Shown here: one piece after another, positions 48,243-60,000 of the stretch
How positions within the stretch are numbered: position 1 is the stretch's first letter
Layout of the letters: each line of letters starts with the position of its first letter
Source of the DNA: Polytrichum commune
Taxonomy: Eukaryota > Streptophyta > Polytrichopsida > Polytrichales > Polytrichaceae
Reading direction: 5' to 3'
NCBI GenBank assembly: GCA_950295325.1
Contig: OX485806.1
Location: 10,480,001-10,540,000 of the forward strand
DNA length: 60,000 nucleotides
Notes under the pieces: generated by a model
Told to the model about the DNA's origin: nothing
Seen by the model: only the letters and a program-made list of their open reading frames with translations
Database searches by the model: none
Program-made: the position numbers and the translations under genes

Positions 48243-48582
48243 TGTCAAGCTTTGAAACACGTGCTGGAAGGATTTGGAACGTTGACATGTTTGAAGAAGC
48301 TTAACATGTCAGAGTGTGAGGCTTTGGAAGTGTTTCCTACTGGATTGAGCAACCTCATAGCCTTGGAGATACTCGATCTCTCAGAATGTCGAGCTTTGAA
48401 ACACATGCCGGAAGGATTTGGATCGTTGACATGTTTGAAAGGATTGAACATGTCGGATTGTGAGGCTTTGGAAGTGTTTCCTACTGGATTAAGCAACCTC
48501 ATAGCGTTGGAGGAACTAAATTTCTCATAATGTCGAGCTTTGAAACACATGCTGGAAGGATTTGGAACGTTGACATGTTTGG
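46850..48582 (+). repeat. LRR-coding tandem array, 144-bp unit
   Basis: About 9-10 units before the first stop and two more after it, each encoding two 24-residue leucine-rich repeats. GGAAGTGTTTCCTACTGG-type words recur every 144 bp. Units are near-identical in DNA, including silent positions, which indicates recent expansion or gene conversion. The variable residues fall right after the LxxL core (for example WMYQCRALKH, DFSKCRVLKH, DLSKCRALKH). Confidence 0.93.
48243..48582 (+). pseudogene. Out-of-use LRR repeats after the premature stop
   Basis: The same frame continues for 95 codons to a second TAA at 48528-48530, then about 50 bp more of repeat before similarity ends abruptly at GACATGTTTGG (about 48582). 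Bases 48243-48530 are a near copy of the preceding 288 bp, including the same AAA to TAA change. No proper C-terminal end of the LRR gene is present. Confidence 0.85.
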
Positions 48583-50701
48583 GACGGAGGCATGAGGAAA
48601 AAGGGCTTTGGGGAAGGTCCAACCACAGGAGGTTGTCAGCTGACATTTCGTTAGGTTTTAGGGGGGGGGGGGGGCTCCCAGAAGGAGGAGGGCTCCTCTG
48701 TTTTCACAACGGCAGCCGCAACACCGTCGGGAGAGGGCAAGCTCTGCCGGATTTTAAAACGTTGGTCGAATGGGCATCAGGAGAAAAGGGAGGCACGTTG
48801 GATACGAGCGGCATTAAGCCTAGATGAGGGATGGCAGAATTTGGTTGGGTTTGTGCAGATATACAGGTGGAGGTTGCGAACCAGGTGGCAGTGAGTGTCG
48901 GAGCCACTGATACAGATAGGATTGCAGGGGAGGTCAAGCAAGGTAGCACCGATGCTGGGAGGAATGGAAATCACTCTTGGGAGAGGGAGAATGTGCATTA
49001 GCTGAAGTACACACCGGCTGAGTAAGCAAAGCCGCTACAAGGGAGGAGGTTGCAGCCTCCGGGCTGCAGTCGAAGCACCTGTGATTGCTTCTACTTCGAA
49101 AATTTGAGGTTAGCCAAAGGGAGTCACTCTGGTTACAAACAATGCATTCGTGTAGGGGAGGAGAGTGTTGGCTCAGGAGGTGAGTGCACACGAAGTGCTA
49201 GGATTGAAATTTGTCGCACTGACACTTAATTCACTGGGATGGCTCACCTCTGAACCACCTGAGTTCAAAGAACCTGGATCCAGCTCCGAGTTGGTTGTGA
49301 ACGCCGAGAAGTGTGCAAGGTAGGAGGCTTCCTCAAAAATGCATGCGGCTGTGGCGAGGTTTGAGTTTCACCGAAGGGGGAAGCTACTACGTCGCTGAAG
49401 AGGACCTCGGAGCAAAATCAGAAGGGAAGAGGTTGTGAGGTGACGGGGCTACTGGATTCTACAGCCGAGAGGAAGGAGGGAACTGGTTGGATTCCAGGGG
49501 CTCAGCACTTTTCCCATGTATGAAAACAAAGCATCAGTTGGGGCTCTGGGTTGGGTATTAAGTAGTTAGTGGAAGCTGAGTTTGGAAGGAAGAAACTCAA
49601 TAGTGGATGGTGACTAAGTTAATAATTTGAACATTAGGCTAGTTGAGAAGATTGAGCTAAGAGGACCACGTGTAGAGTGTGACCACTTGATTTAGAGGGT
49701 GTGATGGTGTGACCTGGACAATGAGAGGTGGAGTATTTTTAATACCCTAAGCCTTGTGTTTTGGAATAAGATTGGTGTGTTTGAATTTCACATTATTGGA
49801 GTATTGAGATCTGAATCACTGGTCAAGGGGGTTGGCTAGTATATGTGAGCCAGAGGCCCTCACCCGGACTACGACGCATAAGGGTGGAGGTTTAGGGCTG
49901 ACACGACACTTTTATGTGAGCGGTGAGCGGAGAGCGGAGAGCGGAAATGATGTAAAAATAATAAACTTCTTAGACTAAATTTAGACATATTGGGGGGAAA
50001 GATTAGAATATAGATAGAATATTCTAGATTCTTCCAAAAATAGTAAAAATTTATGACCTATCTCTGTGGAATGTATAGGTTCAAAAATAAATTAAAAGGC
50101 CCTAAATTTGAAATGGTCTTTTTAAATTTGGAAACCGGGAAGTGCTAAAATGATAGAAAATTTATGATAAAATAGATAAATATATGATTAAGGGGTAGGA
50201 TGATCCCAAGAGAGAATAAATGAAAATGATTTTTTTGAGATTGGTATAATTGAAGAATGAGTCAATCAAAATACAAAGGGCGACCAACTTGCTTCATTTT
50301 TATTTCATCATTTTTGTCTTTGTCCTATGTGTGAGTCAACTCTAGAGCTTGGACTCCAACAATTCTTGTTTGTGGTCGAAGAAATTAAATTGAACTAAAT
50401 ATATATGGGGACATAATTTAGACTCATATCCAATATGAATGTAGAGACGCATGCATACAATGGGAGGGAAGAGAGACATATTTGCTAGCCTAGGATGGGA
50501 GAAAGAAATTAGAAGTCTAGGAGATCCCCATGTTCCCATGTTCCCATCCATCGCCGTAACATGACATAGGTGCTGGAAATCAATATAGTGATGACTACGA
50601 GTTGATTCCATTTTTGCAGTCCACACAAGCATGGAGGTGGAGGATGCAGGAAGAGCAGAAACAATATGCAAAAAATGATAAGAGGCGAGCGGATGTGCAG
50701 G
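48583..50701. other. No gene recognised
   Basis: Begins abruptly where the LRR array breaks off, with a GC-richer patch and a long G run (48661-48673), then becomes AT-rich by 49900. A microrepeat GAGCGGAGAGCGGAGAGCGG lies at 49924-49943. Open frames such as 48934-49191 minus have no motif. Confidence 0.4.
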
Positions 50702-51846
50702 AGAAGGACCACGGGTAGGTCACTTAGTGCATTTAAAAAACGACGTGCGGCATAATATAGAGAGAATTAAAATCATTTGAAATAAAAATTATAAAGAAAT
50801 TCTAAATAATGAAAGGGCCATTAAATGTAGACAATCCCATTATAAGTAAGTTAGATGAACATAAAATGTGGGCCATTATTTTTTTGTAAAATTAATATAG
50901 GGACTAAAGATAAGGATCCTAGAAGGTATGTTTAGTATGTTTGCTACACGGGTAGGTCACTTAGTGCATTTTAAAAACGACGTGCGGCATAATATAGAGA
51001 GGATTAAAATCATTTGAAATAAAAATTATAAAGGAATTCCAAATAATGAAGGGGCCATTAAATGTAGACAATCCCATTATAAGTAAGTTAGATGGACATA
51101 AAATGTGGGCCATTATTTTTTTGTAAAATTAATATAGGGGCTAAAGATAAGGATCCTAGAAGGTATGTTTAGTATGTTTGCTATGGTTTCTTATGTGTTT
51201 TCTTCATAACTTTGTTTGCAATAATATTACTGTTTGCACCCTTCTTTGTTTCCATGGTTTTCCTTAACACTCGTCAATACGTTAGGAAGTAGATTAGCTT
51301 TATTACTTAAAAGGAATATAGAGTACAAAAAATTGCAGTAACTTGGACAATATAAGTAATGGAAGGGTGCAAATAAATGGGCTATTTTTTAAATTTAAGT
51401 AATTATAGGGAGGCTTTAATTCAGCCCTTGAAGGTAAATAGCCCCAAAACAAAAAACCCCCAGCCGCACATGGTGCACAAAAATGCCTTAGAGTGACCTA
51501 CCCGTGGTTTGCTATGGTCTCCTATGTGTTTTCTTCATAACTTTGTTTGCAATGATATTGTTGTTTGCACTCTTCTTTATTTCCATGGTTTCCCTTAACA
51601 CTTGTCAATGCGTTAGGAAGTAGATTAGTTTTTATTATTTAAAAGGAATATAGAATACAAAAAATTGCAGTGACTTGAACAATATAAGTAATGAAAGGGT
51701 GCAAACAAATGGGCCATTTTTTAAATTTAAGTAATTATAGGGAGGCTTTAATTCAACCCTTGAAGGTAAATAACCCCAAAACAAAAAAACCCCAGCCGCA
51801 CGTGGTGCACAAAAATGCCTTAGAGTGACCTACCCGTGAGAAGGAC
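50702..51846. mobile_element. hAT-type MITE (outer copy), split by a copy of itself
   Basis: The element at 50710-51838 is flanked by the 8-bp duplication AGAAGGAC (50702-50709 and 51839-51846). Terminal inverted repeats CACGGGTAGGTCACT are perfect over 15 bp. Removing the inner insertion and one copy of its target leaves 561 bp. The 8-bp duplication points to the hAT superfamily. No coding capacity. Confidence 0.93.
50947..51506. mobile_element. hAT-type MITE (inner copy), 560 bp
   Basis: A complete second copy with the same CACGGGTAGGTCACT ends in the same orientation, inserted into the outer copy at GTTTGCTA, which is duplicated at 50939-50946 and 51507-51514. Halves of the inner and outer copies align closely (50710-50946 with 50947-51183; 51179-51506 with 51511-51838). 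Confidence 0.93.
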
Positions 51847-52531
51847 GAAACAAGATGCATGAATAGTGAGGCAAATGATGCAGCCTAAATTAAATGAAGA
51901 TAAGTCAATCGACATGGAGCAGGAAGTCAAGGTGGTAGGTGAATCTTCGAGGTCTTTGTCGTTTTACGAGAGGATCAAAGGATTATCGCTGCATTGTCGT
52001 CTCGGGGGGGGGGTAGTCATTGGTTGGAGTAGCAATATACGTGCGAACAAATGATAGGGTATTTTTAAAGCATGGGAGCAAAAAGTTATAATTGGGCTTA
52101 AGAGTAATATAGGGTATCAAAAATGGCACTGGACATCTTTAAAGTACTATAGGGTATGGAATAATAGGTAATTTGAAATTATAAGTAATGCAAGCCATTT
52201 TTCTATTCACCCAAAGTAGAAATTTACATAATGATAGCATGTGAAAAAAAAACAGAGAATTGAAAGTAATATCTCCCTATAAAATAGTGGTTGTTCGCAC
52301 CTATATCCTTAACTTTTTAACACACTGCCCCCCCCCCTCCGAGATTGTCGTTCATTGAAGGAACGGATGAGGGATTAAACGATTTCCTACGTTGATTTGC
52401 TCTGACCTGGTCCACCTCCATCAAGAAGGGACGACGAAATGAAGTCCGAAGCATCTAGGAGGTTGGAAACATGGAAGTAGAGTTGATAGATATAGTAGGC
52501 ATGTTAAAGTGAACATGTAGTGTTCAACGGT
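51847..52531. other. No gene recognised
   Basis: AT-rich, with one G run (about 52003-52011) and one C run (about 52328-52336). A short open frame at 51866-52054 has no motif. Confidence 0.4.
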
Positions 52532-52911
52532 CACTACAACAAAACACGTCTTTTATTCCAACACCCACTTCACTACATGTCTTTTACTACTATAAACAGT
52601 GATTGGAGGAATTATAGAAATCCACCTTCGCTCATTTCATATCCGAATTAACTTTGCGGAGTCATGGTAGTGAAGTGGGACAATAGTTCAGTTGGGAACG
52701 CATTTGTAAATGTATCTGGGAACGTCTAATAGAACGTCGATGACTGTGGGTAGTGAAGTGGTCGATTTGGATTTGTCAAATCAAAGTGTCATATGTTTCA
52801 GGGGTTTAGACTGAGTACTCACAAAAAATGATCCATTTTTTTTTGAATTCATAATGAAATGTACATATTTATATAAAATAAGGCATTTCTACACACCCAT
52901 AATATTCTAAT

Positions 52912-53442
52912 TTAATTTATTTGAGCATTTTCATCTCCTTCAATTCCAAATTCATCCTCATCTTCATAAGACGGTTCATGCTCATTTATGTTCAAAGCTA
53001 CAATCACTTCATCGTTGATTAAAACCACAACCTCATCCAATATTAGATCAGTTGGTGTTGCATCATTATCTAAAGATGCTGGTACCAATCCATAATGCTC
53101 TTCAACGTTGCCCAGAGATAGGCATCTTATGTCTGGCATAGAGTCTTTGCTAGAAACAACTCTTGCTCCCCTTGGCTCTTTTTGTAAAACCACCTTCCAT
53201 CCATGATTGTTCAAATCATCCGCAAAGAAAATTTGTTCAACATGGAGTGGAAATGCGAAAGATTCGGCTGATAATGATACCAATCTATCAAAATTCACTA
53301 GGCTAAACTCATAATCATCTCGCTTCATAGTGACATTGTGCCCGACCATGTTTGTCATCACCCAATTATAATATAACACAACCAATTCATATTGACCATA
53401 GTCCACGGCCAATATTTCCTCCACCCATCCCACATACGTCAA
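52912..53442 (-). pseudogene. CACTA transposase C-terminus (DUF4216)
   Basis: Encodes YVGWVEEILAVDYGQYELVV, LYYNWVMTN, DDYEFSLVNFDRLVS and VEQIFFADDLNNHGWKVVLQ, the conserved DUF4216 pattern, then an acidic tail (YEDEDEFGIEGDEN). In these transposases this domain ends the protein. Frame-separated from the upstream part at 53488 by a stop, so it is part of a broken gene. Confidence 0.78.
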
Positions 53443-53487
53443 GTTTGCCGCCTTCGAGTTCTTGACATGTATATTTGACCGACAATT

Positions 53488-53850
53488 TTAGGAGAAGGTA
53501 GCGGCCACACCAGAGTCGATTGTTGTCAATGTCCCTTCTGCACTATGCACACGGATATGGTTTCCAAAAGCATACATGGATCGGTAAGATGTTGTTTGGC
53601 TAAAGGGTGGAAAAGACAAGACCAACACATATTTATCAATCTCTTCTCCCACTGCTTTGGCATATGAAACCTCTGACTTGAACCAATTGTAAAAATGCTC
53701 ATCTTCGAGATTTTCGGGATAAACAATCATATCATTTCGTTTTTTCCTTCGATATTCTTTACGATCCAATTTGCGTTGTGTCATACTTGCGGTGTGGTGC
53801 CTGTAGAATAACACAATTTTGTGATGTTTTTCATGTTTGTAAAGTACACA
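53488..53850 (-). pseudogene. CACTA transposase linker region
   Basis: Encodes RKKRNDMIVYPENLEDEHFY, NWFKSEVSYAK and VLVLSFPPFSQTTSYRSMYA, the region that usually precedes DUF4216 (F-x-x-W-F ... L-A-x-G-P-x... Y-x-x-Y-x-x-N-G type). Runs into a stop at 53488. Confidence 0.65.
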
Positions 53851-54155
53851 ATTTCTAAGCATACATAAGTGGCATGTATTGATGATACATGAAGTTTTTT
53901 CATCACAGACCAAATTCATTTTAAATTTGCATGATATAAAGTATGGTTTTATTATTTGGGTGTGAACACTCTTTTCACAAATATCAAAATATTGTGCATT
54001 AGTGATGCAGTAATTTACTCTCTCCACGAGTCCAAGGGAGCCACATTATTCACCACAAATTCATGTATCCAATCGCGTATCTTGGGTGTTAGTATCCTTG
54101 GTTGCCCAACATCTTCCAGTATTTCGTCGTTCATTGTAGGACCCTCTTTATCATC

Positions 54156-54464
54156 TTATACCTTGCGACTTGTAATGGTATATGTTTGCATATACTCTGT
54201 GCAAAAGCGAAGCGCTTCATCTATGACATATCCTTCGGCCATACTAGCTTCGGGTCTTGCGCGATTTCGAATATAGCCCTTCAATGTCTTCAAGTACCTT
54301 TCTATAGGATATATCCAACGGACATGTACGGGCCCACAAATATCTAATTCCTCAACCAAATGCACTAAAAGGTGCGTCATGACATCAAAAAATGCCGGTG
54401 AAAACTTTTTTTCGAGCATGCACAAGGTGATGGCCGTATCCTCTCTTAATTCATTCATTTCCAA
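54156..54464 (-). pseudogene. CACTA transposase DUF4218 domain fragment
   Basis: Encodes FFDVMTHLLVHLVEELDICG, GPVHVRWIYPIERYLKTLKG and NRARPEASMAEGYVIDEAL, the hallmark of DUF4218, found downstream of the Transposase_21 catalytic domain. Upstream (54451-54822) the frame is open but does not match the expected catalytic region. Confidence 0.82.
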
Positions 54465-54822
54465 TGGATTGATGGTTTAAGCGCATAAACGTTTGAATAT
54501 GCGGCTTAGTCTTATTATACATATACGCACTTCTTTTCTTATGATTGTGCGTATACAAAGGGGCAAGACTTGTTGTATAAGGACATAGTAATCGTGGGAT
54601 TTCAATCATTTCAGGCTCCCATCCACGTGAACTATTTTTCACAATTGGCCAGCATAGTGAGTTGGAGTTTTCAACTGCCGCACAACATCCACGAATATAT
54701 ATTTTTTTGTGAGCACATACGAAGCTTGTGGCAAAGTTAGGCTTCCTGGTTTTCTCCCTGGTATGGGCCACAAATGCGGCCGTATGTTGGCTTCTTTTAA
54801 GTGAATGTATCATTCTCCCCAA

Positions 54823-56790
54823 ATAGGGGTTTCATGATATTTTATGTTATGTTTTTTTGCCAAATACTATATAAGAAAATTTTGCAAAGTGTTACAACAA
54901 TTGTTGTCCGATATGACCATACCATTACTTATATAAGTATTGGATCATTTCCTTATTAATGTGTTCTGATTACCCTTCATATATTGAAGATGGATCTCTG
55001 TCTGTCTGTCTATATATATATACATAATGACCTCTAAGGTGTATAATTGGTGTACATTTCATTATAGAAGTCATTATGTCATGTACATTAATTTACATCT
55101 CATCAGGAAAGTCAAAATATCATCTTCATATGTTCATGTTGTGGTTGATTCAACTTAATTATTTTGAATGCAAGTAGGTGTTGAATTGGGCCAATTAAGA
55201 ATTTTGACCCTCATGTCAAAAAATCTTTGGTCTATATCTTTTAGTGTATAGGTATTATTTCTATTCATGTCATAGTACAAGATGTTTGTATAGATGTTCT
55301 TTAAGGTTGGAAAGACATGTGGTGTTTTATTTGAGTGAGAATGAAGATGTGTCCATCCCATCGTCATTAACATGTAATTATCAATTCATGGCTTAGCTTC
55401 AAAGGATATTTAGACACAATTGATTGCAATAAAAGGGATATCATACTTCCAACCTTTTAGTATTAGGTAATAAACAAAACGTCAATGTCTCTAAAATGAT
55501 ATAAATGCCTATGCAACAAGAAAATAATAGAATTGTGAAGTTCTATCCTTTCTGATGAAAGACTACAACAGTAGCTGTCCACTTTGCTCATGCCAGTCCA
55601 TGGTTATTTATTATACTTACAATTAAACATTTTTTGGATTTTGTACACCTTCTTCTCAAATGCCGGTCAAGGACTAAAGCTATTCCTTTATCACCCAAAA
55701 ATTTAAAAAATTTCATCTTATATATAATCAATATTCTGTACACATTAAAGAAAGTTGCTTTCACTCAGAGCATTTTTGCACACATTGCCAAGTGTGCTTG
55801 CTTATACTACACAACCATCCAACTAATTCCTAAGAAATATTTTCAGGATGCCTCTACTATGAAAACTGGAATACAAGCACGGGGCATTTGGACTAAGTTG
55901 AATAAAATTACGAAAGGATTGAGAGAATAACATTTGGACTTAGTGGACATACATATGGGGTTTGTTGTTGTGGATTACAATTATTTCCAGAAACATGAAC
56001 ATGTATAAAAATGTAAGAAAAATAAAGTTATGTCTTGATTTAGGTGGGAAGGATTGTGCACATCACCATTGTAATTGAATATACAATTGTTCTCATATCT
56101 AAATCAAATCGCACAACACTATTTTTCTTCTTCTTCTACATGTCATGTATATATGACACATGTAAACAAATGTGTTCGTTTCACATTCGGGTCTAGTTTA
56201 ATAAAGACAATATATTGTCATCATTCGAAGGTGACCTAGAGGTGTTCTAGAAGGTGTTCTAGAAGGTTTAAAATTTTAAATATACTAAGATACAATAAAG
56301 TATAGTATAGGACAATATGATATTAAAGTACAATAAAATCCAATAAAACACAACAAGGTTCTAGGTCCTTGATGGCACGTTGGTAGCGCCCATCTGGAGT
56401 AACATCAACGACTACATTAAGCAAATTCTCACAAGGAATTGTCACTTTGTCAAACCTGCAATTTAAGTCAGAATCAGGTTCCGACATGTGAATATTGTAT
56501 CATTTCAAGTTGAATGGACAATCCACTTCGTTTTCTAGATTTGAAGTTACGACAATCTCCTCTTACTTAAGGGACACGACGCTTCGCCCTCCATGAATGC
56601 AGTCTGCTTTCATGAGACTAAACATCTCAAACAGTAAGAGTAGACCCTTGAAGTGACAACTTGGGTTCACTAGGTAACACTCGGACAAAGAACAAAATGC
56701 CCACGAGGACATTCACCACAGTGCATGGTCCATATACCAACACTATATTAATGGGCCACGAGTTTGGAGAAAAGGATTTTTGTGCAAAGC
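54823..56790. other. No gene recognised
   Basis: AT-rich, with a simple-sequence stretch CTGTCTGTCTGTCTATATAT near 55001-55023. The open frame at 55634-55930 is Lys/Ile/Phe-rich without motif. Confidence 0.4.
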
Positions 56791-57502
56791 AAAGGCATTC
56801 TATCTGAAATTGTAGGAGCTGGACAAGTAAATTGCTCTCTTCATTGCACAGTTACTTAGGACTCTAGTGCTTGAAGGTAACTCTCACCTAGGTCAAAAAT
56901 CTCTTTAAGCACAACTTTAAACGTCTGATCATGAAGAAGAGTACTCGAGGGCGAGGGCCCAGAGCACTACATGTGTGATTAATCAAACTAAGCCTCGAAT
57001 CTAGCGGAGGCTGAAGCGATCCAAGCCTGAGCGAGAGAAAGGTGATCGACTAAGGTTTCAAGGCTCTCTTCGAGGAGCGTAACTTCGAGGATCTCTTCCA
57101 GGAGCGTTGAGTCTAACAAATCTCAGTAGCAGTAGCTGAGTTTGACAAAGGCATTCTATCTGAAATTGCAGGAGCTGGACAAGTAAATTGCTCTCTTCAT
57201 TGCAAACTTACTTATGACTCTAGTGCTTGAAGGTAACTCTCACCTAGGTCAAAAATATCTTTAAGCACAAATTTAATCGTTTGATCATGAAGAAGAGTAC
57301 TCGAGGGCGAGGGCCCAGAGCACTACATGCGCGATTAATCAAACTAAGCCTTAGATCTAGCGGAGGCTGAAGCGATCCAAGCCTGAGCGGGAGAAAGGTG
57401 ATTGAGTGAGGTTTCAAGGCTCTCCTCGAGGAGCGTAACTTCGAGGATCTCTTCCAGGAGCGTTGAGTCTAACAAATCTCAATACGAGTAGCTGAGTCTG
57501 AC
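56791..57502 (+). repeat. 356-bp tandem duplication
   Basis: AAAGGCATTCTATCTGAAAT begins at 56791 and again at 57147. The copies (56791-57146 and 57147-57502) are well over 90 percent alike by eye. Each contains CTCGAGGGCGAGGGCCCAGA and a run of GAGGAGCGTAACTTCGAGGA. No open frame is conserved between the copies. Confidence 0.88.
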
Positions 57503-60000
57503 CACCTTTGGAACGATGAACAAGGAGAAGACATGAAAGGGCCTAGTTCCAACACCCCCAAGAGACCAGCAAGAAACCCTAACTTGCACCTCATGTAACT
57601 CTGACTTCTGTAGTTCCCAACGTTCGTTCATCCCTAACCTGGATCGAAAAGCGCGCGAACGAGTAACGTCCAAGTGTGAGTGTAACGCGGTGCTAAAATG
57701 AGTTTGACCCTCAATTCCTTGATATAGAATGTTATTGGTTCAAACCTCCACACGACCTCCGACGCATGCACCTCAAGCTTGCCAAACATGGAAGGTTTTG
57801 TAAGAAACTCCCTACCAAACTCATTTGAATTAAAGGATAACTCTAATATCATAAGATCGTTTCTTGGAATTAACAATTCTTGTCCAGATTAACCAATCAT
57901 TGAGAGCATAGGCAACTTTTTGGAGTGCAACAAAAATCGAGTTGAATTTCAAACATCGCTTGTGGGGTTGATTTAGCTTGAATTCAAGTAAGCAAACATC
58001 AGATCAAATAGATAATGGCCAACATGGTTAGATGTAATTGGGCGTTATTGGATTATAATGTTATTGGATTAGAACTCACTTGGTCGAAATTGAGAATGCA
58101 CATTCTACCATGTTGGTGTATGCTAGCTCCTCCTCTACGATGAGGAATGATGTTTGGATGCAAAGAGAAGCACTTGAAGAGCTCTCAACAATGTTTAGGG
58201 GAGCCTTTGCAAGATGTGAAACAAGCGTGAAACTCTACAGAAAGGCATTGGGAGTCTTATTTAAGTGGTGGGTTAATTGGGTCTAATGACTTAGTAGACA
58301 GAAACACGCAAGAGCAAAGAACATGTTTAGTCAACTCCAAGCTTGTTCAAATGACCCTCAATGTAGACACATACACTAAAAAACTGGTTCAATGTTTTTG
58401 CAAATATATGCATTCTTAAATAAGGTCCAGTGGAGAGGGCCTTAACCTTGTTCATATCGTTAGTTTCACATTGATGCAACAAATTTCATGATCAATGTCG
58501 AAATTCTCGTTTCACATCTACCATTACATGATGTAGCAATTGTTGTCACCAAGAAATGCATTAATTGTAGGTTAATATGAAGAGCATGTTGACACATAGA
58601 TGCAATATCAATGCCAAGAGAAGTTTGTTGTCAAAACTCATTGTTAATAATTTATTGCTATCTATAACAACTTATATAAAGATCTTGGCAGTGGTATTTC
58701 TTCCATATATACAAAGCTGCCTAACTCAAGATTTTTGAAGTGAGGCATCCATTAATAATCTTCAGTGAATAGAATAAGTTTCATATTTACCATTAACGAT
58801 GAATTCATTATCTTGAAATATAATATACTTAAAGAGTATTGATAATATTATCAATAAAATAATAGAATACTAATGACACATTCATTTTTCTATTTTAGAT
58901 CAAACTCAGCCAAAAATTCCTGAATGAAAAATACAAATAAAGCTCTGGAATCTGCAACTCTCATTTGCCTCTTTTGAAGTTTCCCACCAACAAACTCTCA
59001 TTAACTCATTCAAGATCATATCAATGGAAGTAAGCAAATCAACAATTTCCAACAAAATATGCACTTTTCATCCGTAACTAATGTTTGTTATGTGGATATG
59101 GCAAGATTTGGCCGAACCAACCCACACTCGTTCCTTGTTGGATGCCTAAACCCTTGCCTCCAAAGGAACCAGTGTACGGGTTGGTTCGTCCTAGCCATAT
59201 GGCAATGGGTGTGCTTGCCTACCTTCCACAAACAGACTTACACATTAGAATGTATGGAGCCGTCTACATCAAAATTTAATATGTATGGGGTGAACCACTT
59301 AATATGAAGTCTAGTGCTCAAATCTTACTACAGCCTCTACTGATCTATCATCATGTCTTCTACGCATGCATTCCCAATCACCTCCTTCCACATTTTACAG
59401 TTATTGCTAGAGTGATGGACTTAAAACAAAGATGTGAAACTTTGGCGAAGTGATTGAAGAGCTTCAAGGAGTATAGATACAAAATCAAGAGCATTATTGA
59501 GAAGACACAGCATTTCAACCGCAGTTATATACAAACTACATCAAACACAAATAAACACCATCACCTGCATTGAAGGAAGAAGGTAGCTAATAATTGCACA
59601 TCACATTCAAAGCTTTAGAATGGATTTCATAAATGTGTTGATAGTGTAAACTGCGTCTAGAAACATCCACCATGATTTGAATGATTACAATTGAAGTGTA
59701 AAGCCCTATCCACTACTGGCAGAACTCTCGAGCCGTGAAAGACTGTCCAAACAACCCTGCATGACCAATGGTGCAATGAATTATTTAACATGCAGATTAT
59801 ACACTGTAGACAAGGGGTTCCAATTTCAAGCCAATTAAGTGTTTTGCTGAACTTGAATAATGATTGCTACACTCTAGCATTGCAACATGCCCTTTCTAAA
59901 ACAATGGCAAACTTGGTCAGGAGCCTACCTGTAAAATGCAGAGAGCTGACATTTTGTCAATAATGTTTTTCCTCCGCCGACCAGTGATATCCATCGAACC
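57503..60000. other. No gene recognised
   Basis: Mostly AT-rich. A minus-strand frame at 57634-57876 and plus-strand frames at 58080 and 59059 have no recognisable motifs. Confidence 0.4.

Larger units (their letters stand above)
52532..54822 (-). mobile_element. CACTA (En/Spm) transposon, 3' part, degenerate
   Basis: The left end at 52532 reads CACTACAACAAAACACGTC, a typical CACTA tip. Just inside are subterminal repeats ACTTCACTAC / GTAGTGAAGT (about 52569, 52667, 52750). Coding remnants on the minus strand follow, in the order expected for a TNP2-type transposase tail: DUF4218, then DUF4216. The catalytic part and the other end are not found, so the element is truncated on the right. Confidence 0.8.

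Noticed and set aside
46796-48646. Several repeated minus-strand open frames (SKASHSDM... pattern)
   Set aside because: They are the antisense of the LRR repeat array; the plus strand has the clear LRR pattern in one continuous frame.
1-60000. CRISPR arrays, bacterial operons or ribosome-binding sites
   Set aside because: The DNA is clearly plant nuclear (spliced genes, MITEs, LINE, NB-ARC gene); the tandem repeats present have no spacer structure.

Overview
This is a window of nuclear DNA from a land plant. It has spliced genes with GT-AG introns, no operons, and many transposable-element remnants in AT-rich intergenic DNA. The most informative gene is a protein kinase - NB-ARC - leucine-rich-repeat fusion at 42.9-48.2 kb. 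That architecture is known from mosses, so a moss or other bryophyte is the best guess. Nothing else in the window fixes the species.

Layout. 0.2-1.1 kb: three diverged tandem repeats. 2.9-9.0 kb (minus): a polysaccharide deacetylase (NodB homology) gene, eight exons with consistent phases. A decayed LINE lies on the opposite strand inside its longest intron. 9.9-10.7 kb: a three-copy tandem repeat. 13.1-14.5 kb (plus) and 14.8-15.6 kb (minus): the first three exons of a kinesin and the first two exons of a lariat-debranching enzyme (DBR1) run towards each other, and neither continues visibly. 17.5-17.75 kb (minus): a first exon of an unknown protein. 18-24.4 kb: mostly empty, with dispersed repeats.

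24.4-31.9 kb holds the most striking feature: a complete 7,468-bp piggyBac-superfamily transposon. It has TTAA target-site duplications on both sides and 16-bp terminal inverted repeats with one mismatch. It is visibly richer in G and C than its surroundings. It carries a piggyBac transposase with its three catalytic Asp motifs and Cys-rich tail, but with one in-frame stop. It also carries, on the same strand, a separate three-exon gene for a protein with two plant B3 DNA-binding domains, plus further unassigned coding-like segments near the right end. I know of no described piggyBac element with a B3 gene as passenger.

31.9-42.9 kb is a gene-poor field of small non-autonomous elements: a PIF/Harbinger-type MITE with TAA duplications, a 584-bp inverted-repeat element with a 253-bp element nested inside it (a second copy of the latter lies 1.9 kb away), and a foldback hairpin. 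42.9-48.6 kb: the kinase-NB-ARC-LRR gene. Its LRR array is built from near-identical 144-bp units and carries a nonsense mutation that was then itself duplicated. 50.7-51.8 kb: a hAT-type MITE inserted into another copy of its own family; both insertions have perfect 8-bp target duplications. 52.5-54.8 kb: the 3' part of a CACTA (En/Spm) element with DUF4216 and DUF4218 coding remnants. 56.8-57.5 kb: a 356-bp tandem duplication. The rest shows nothing I can assign.
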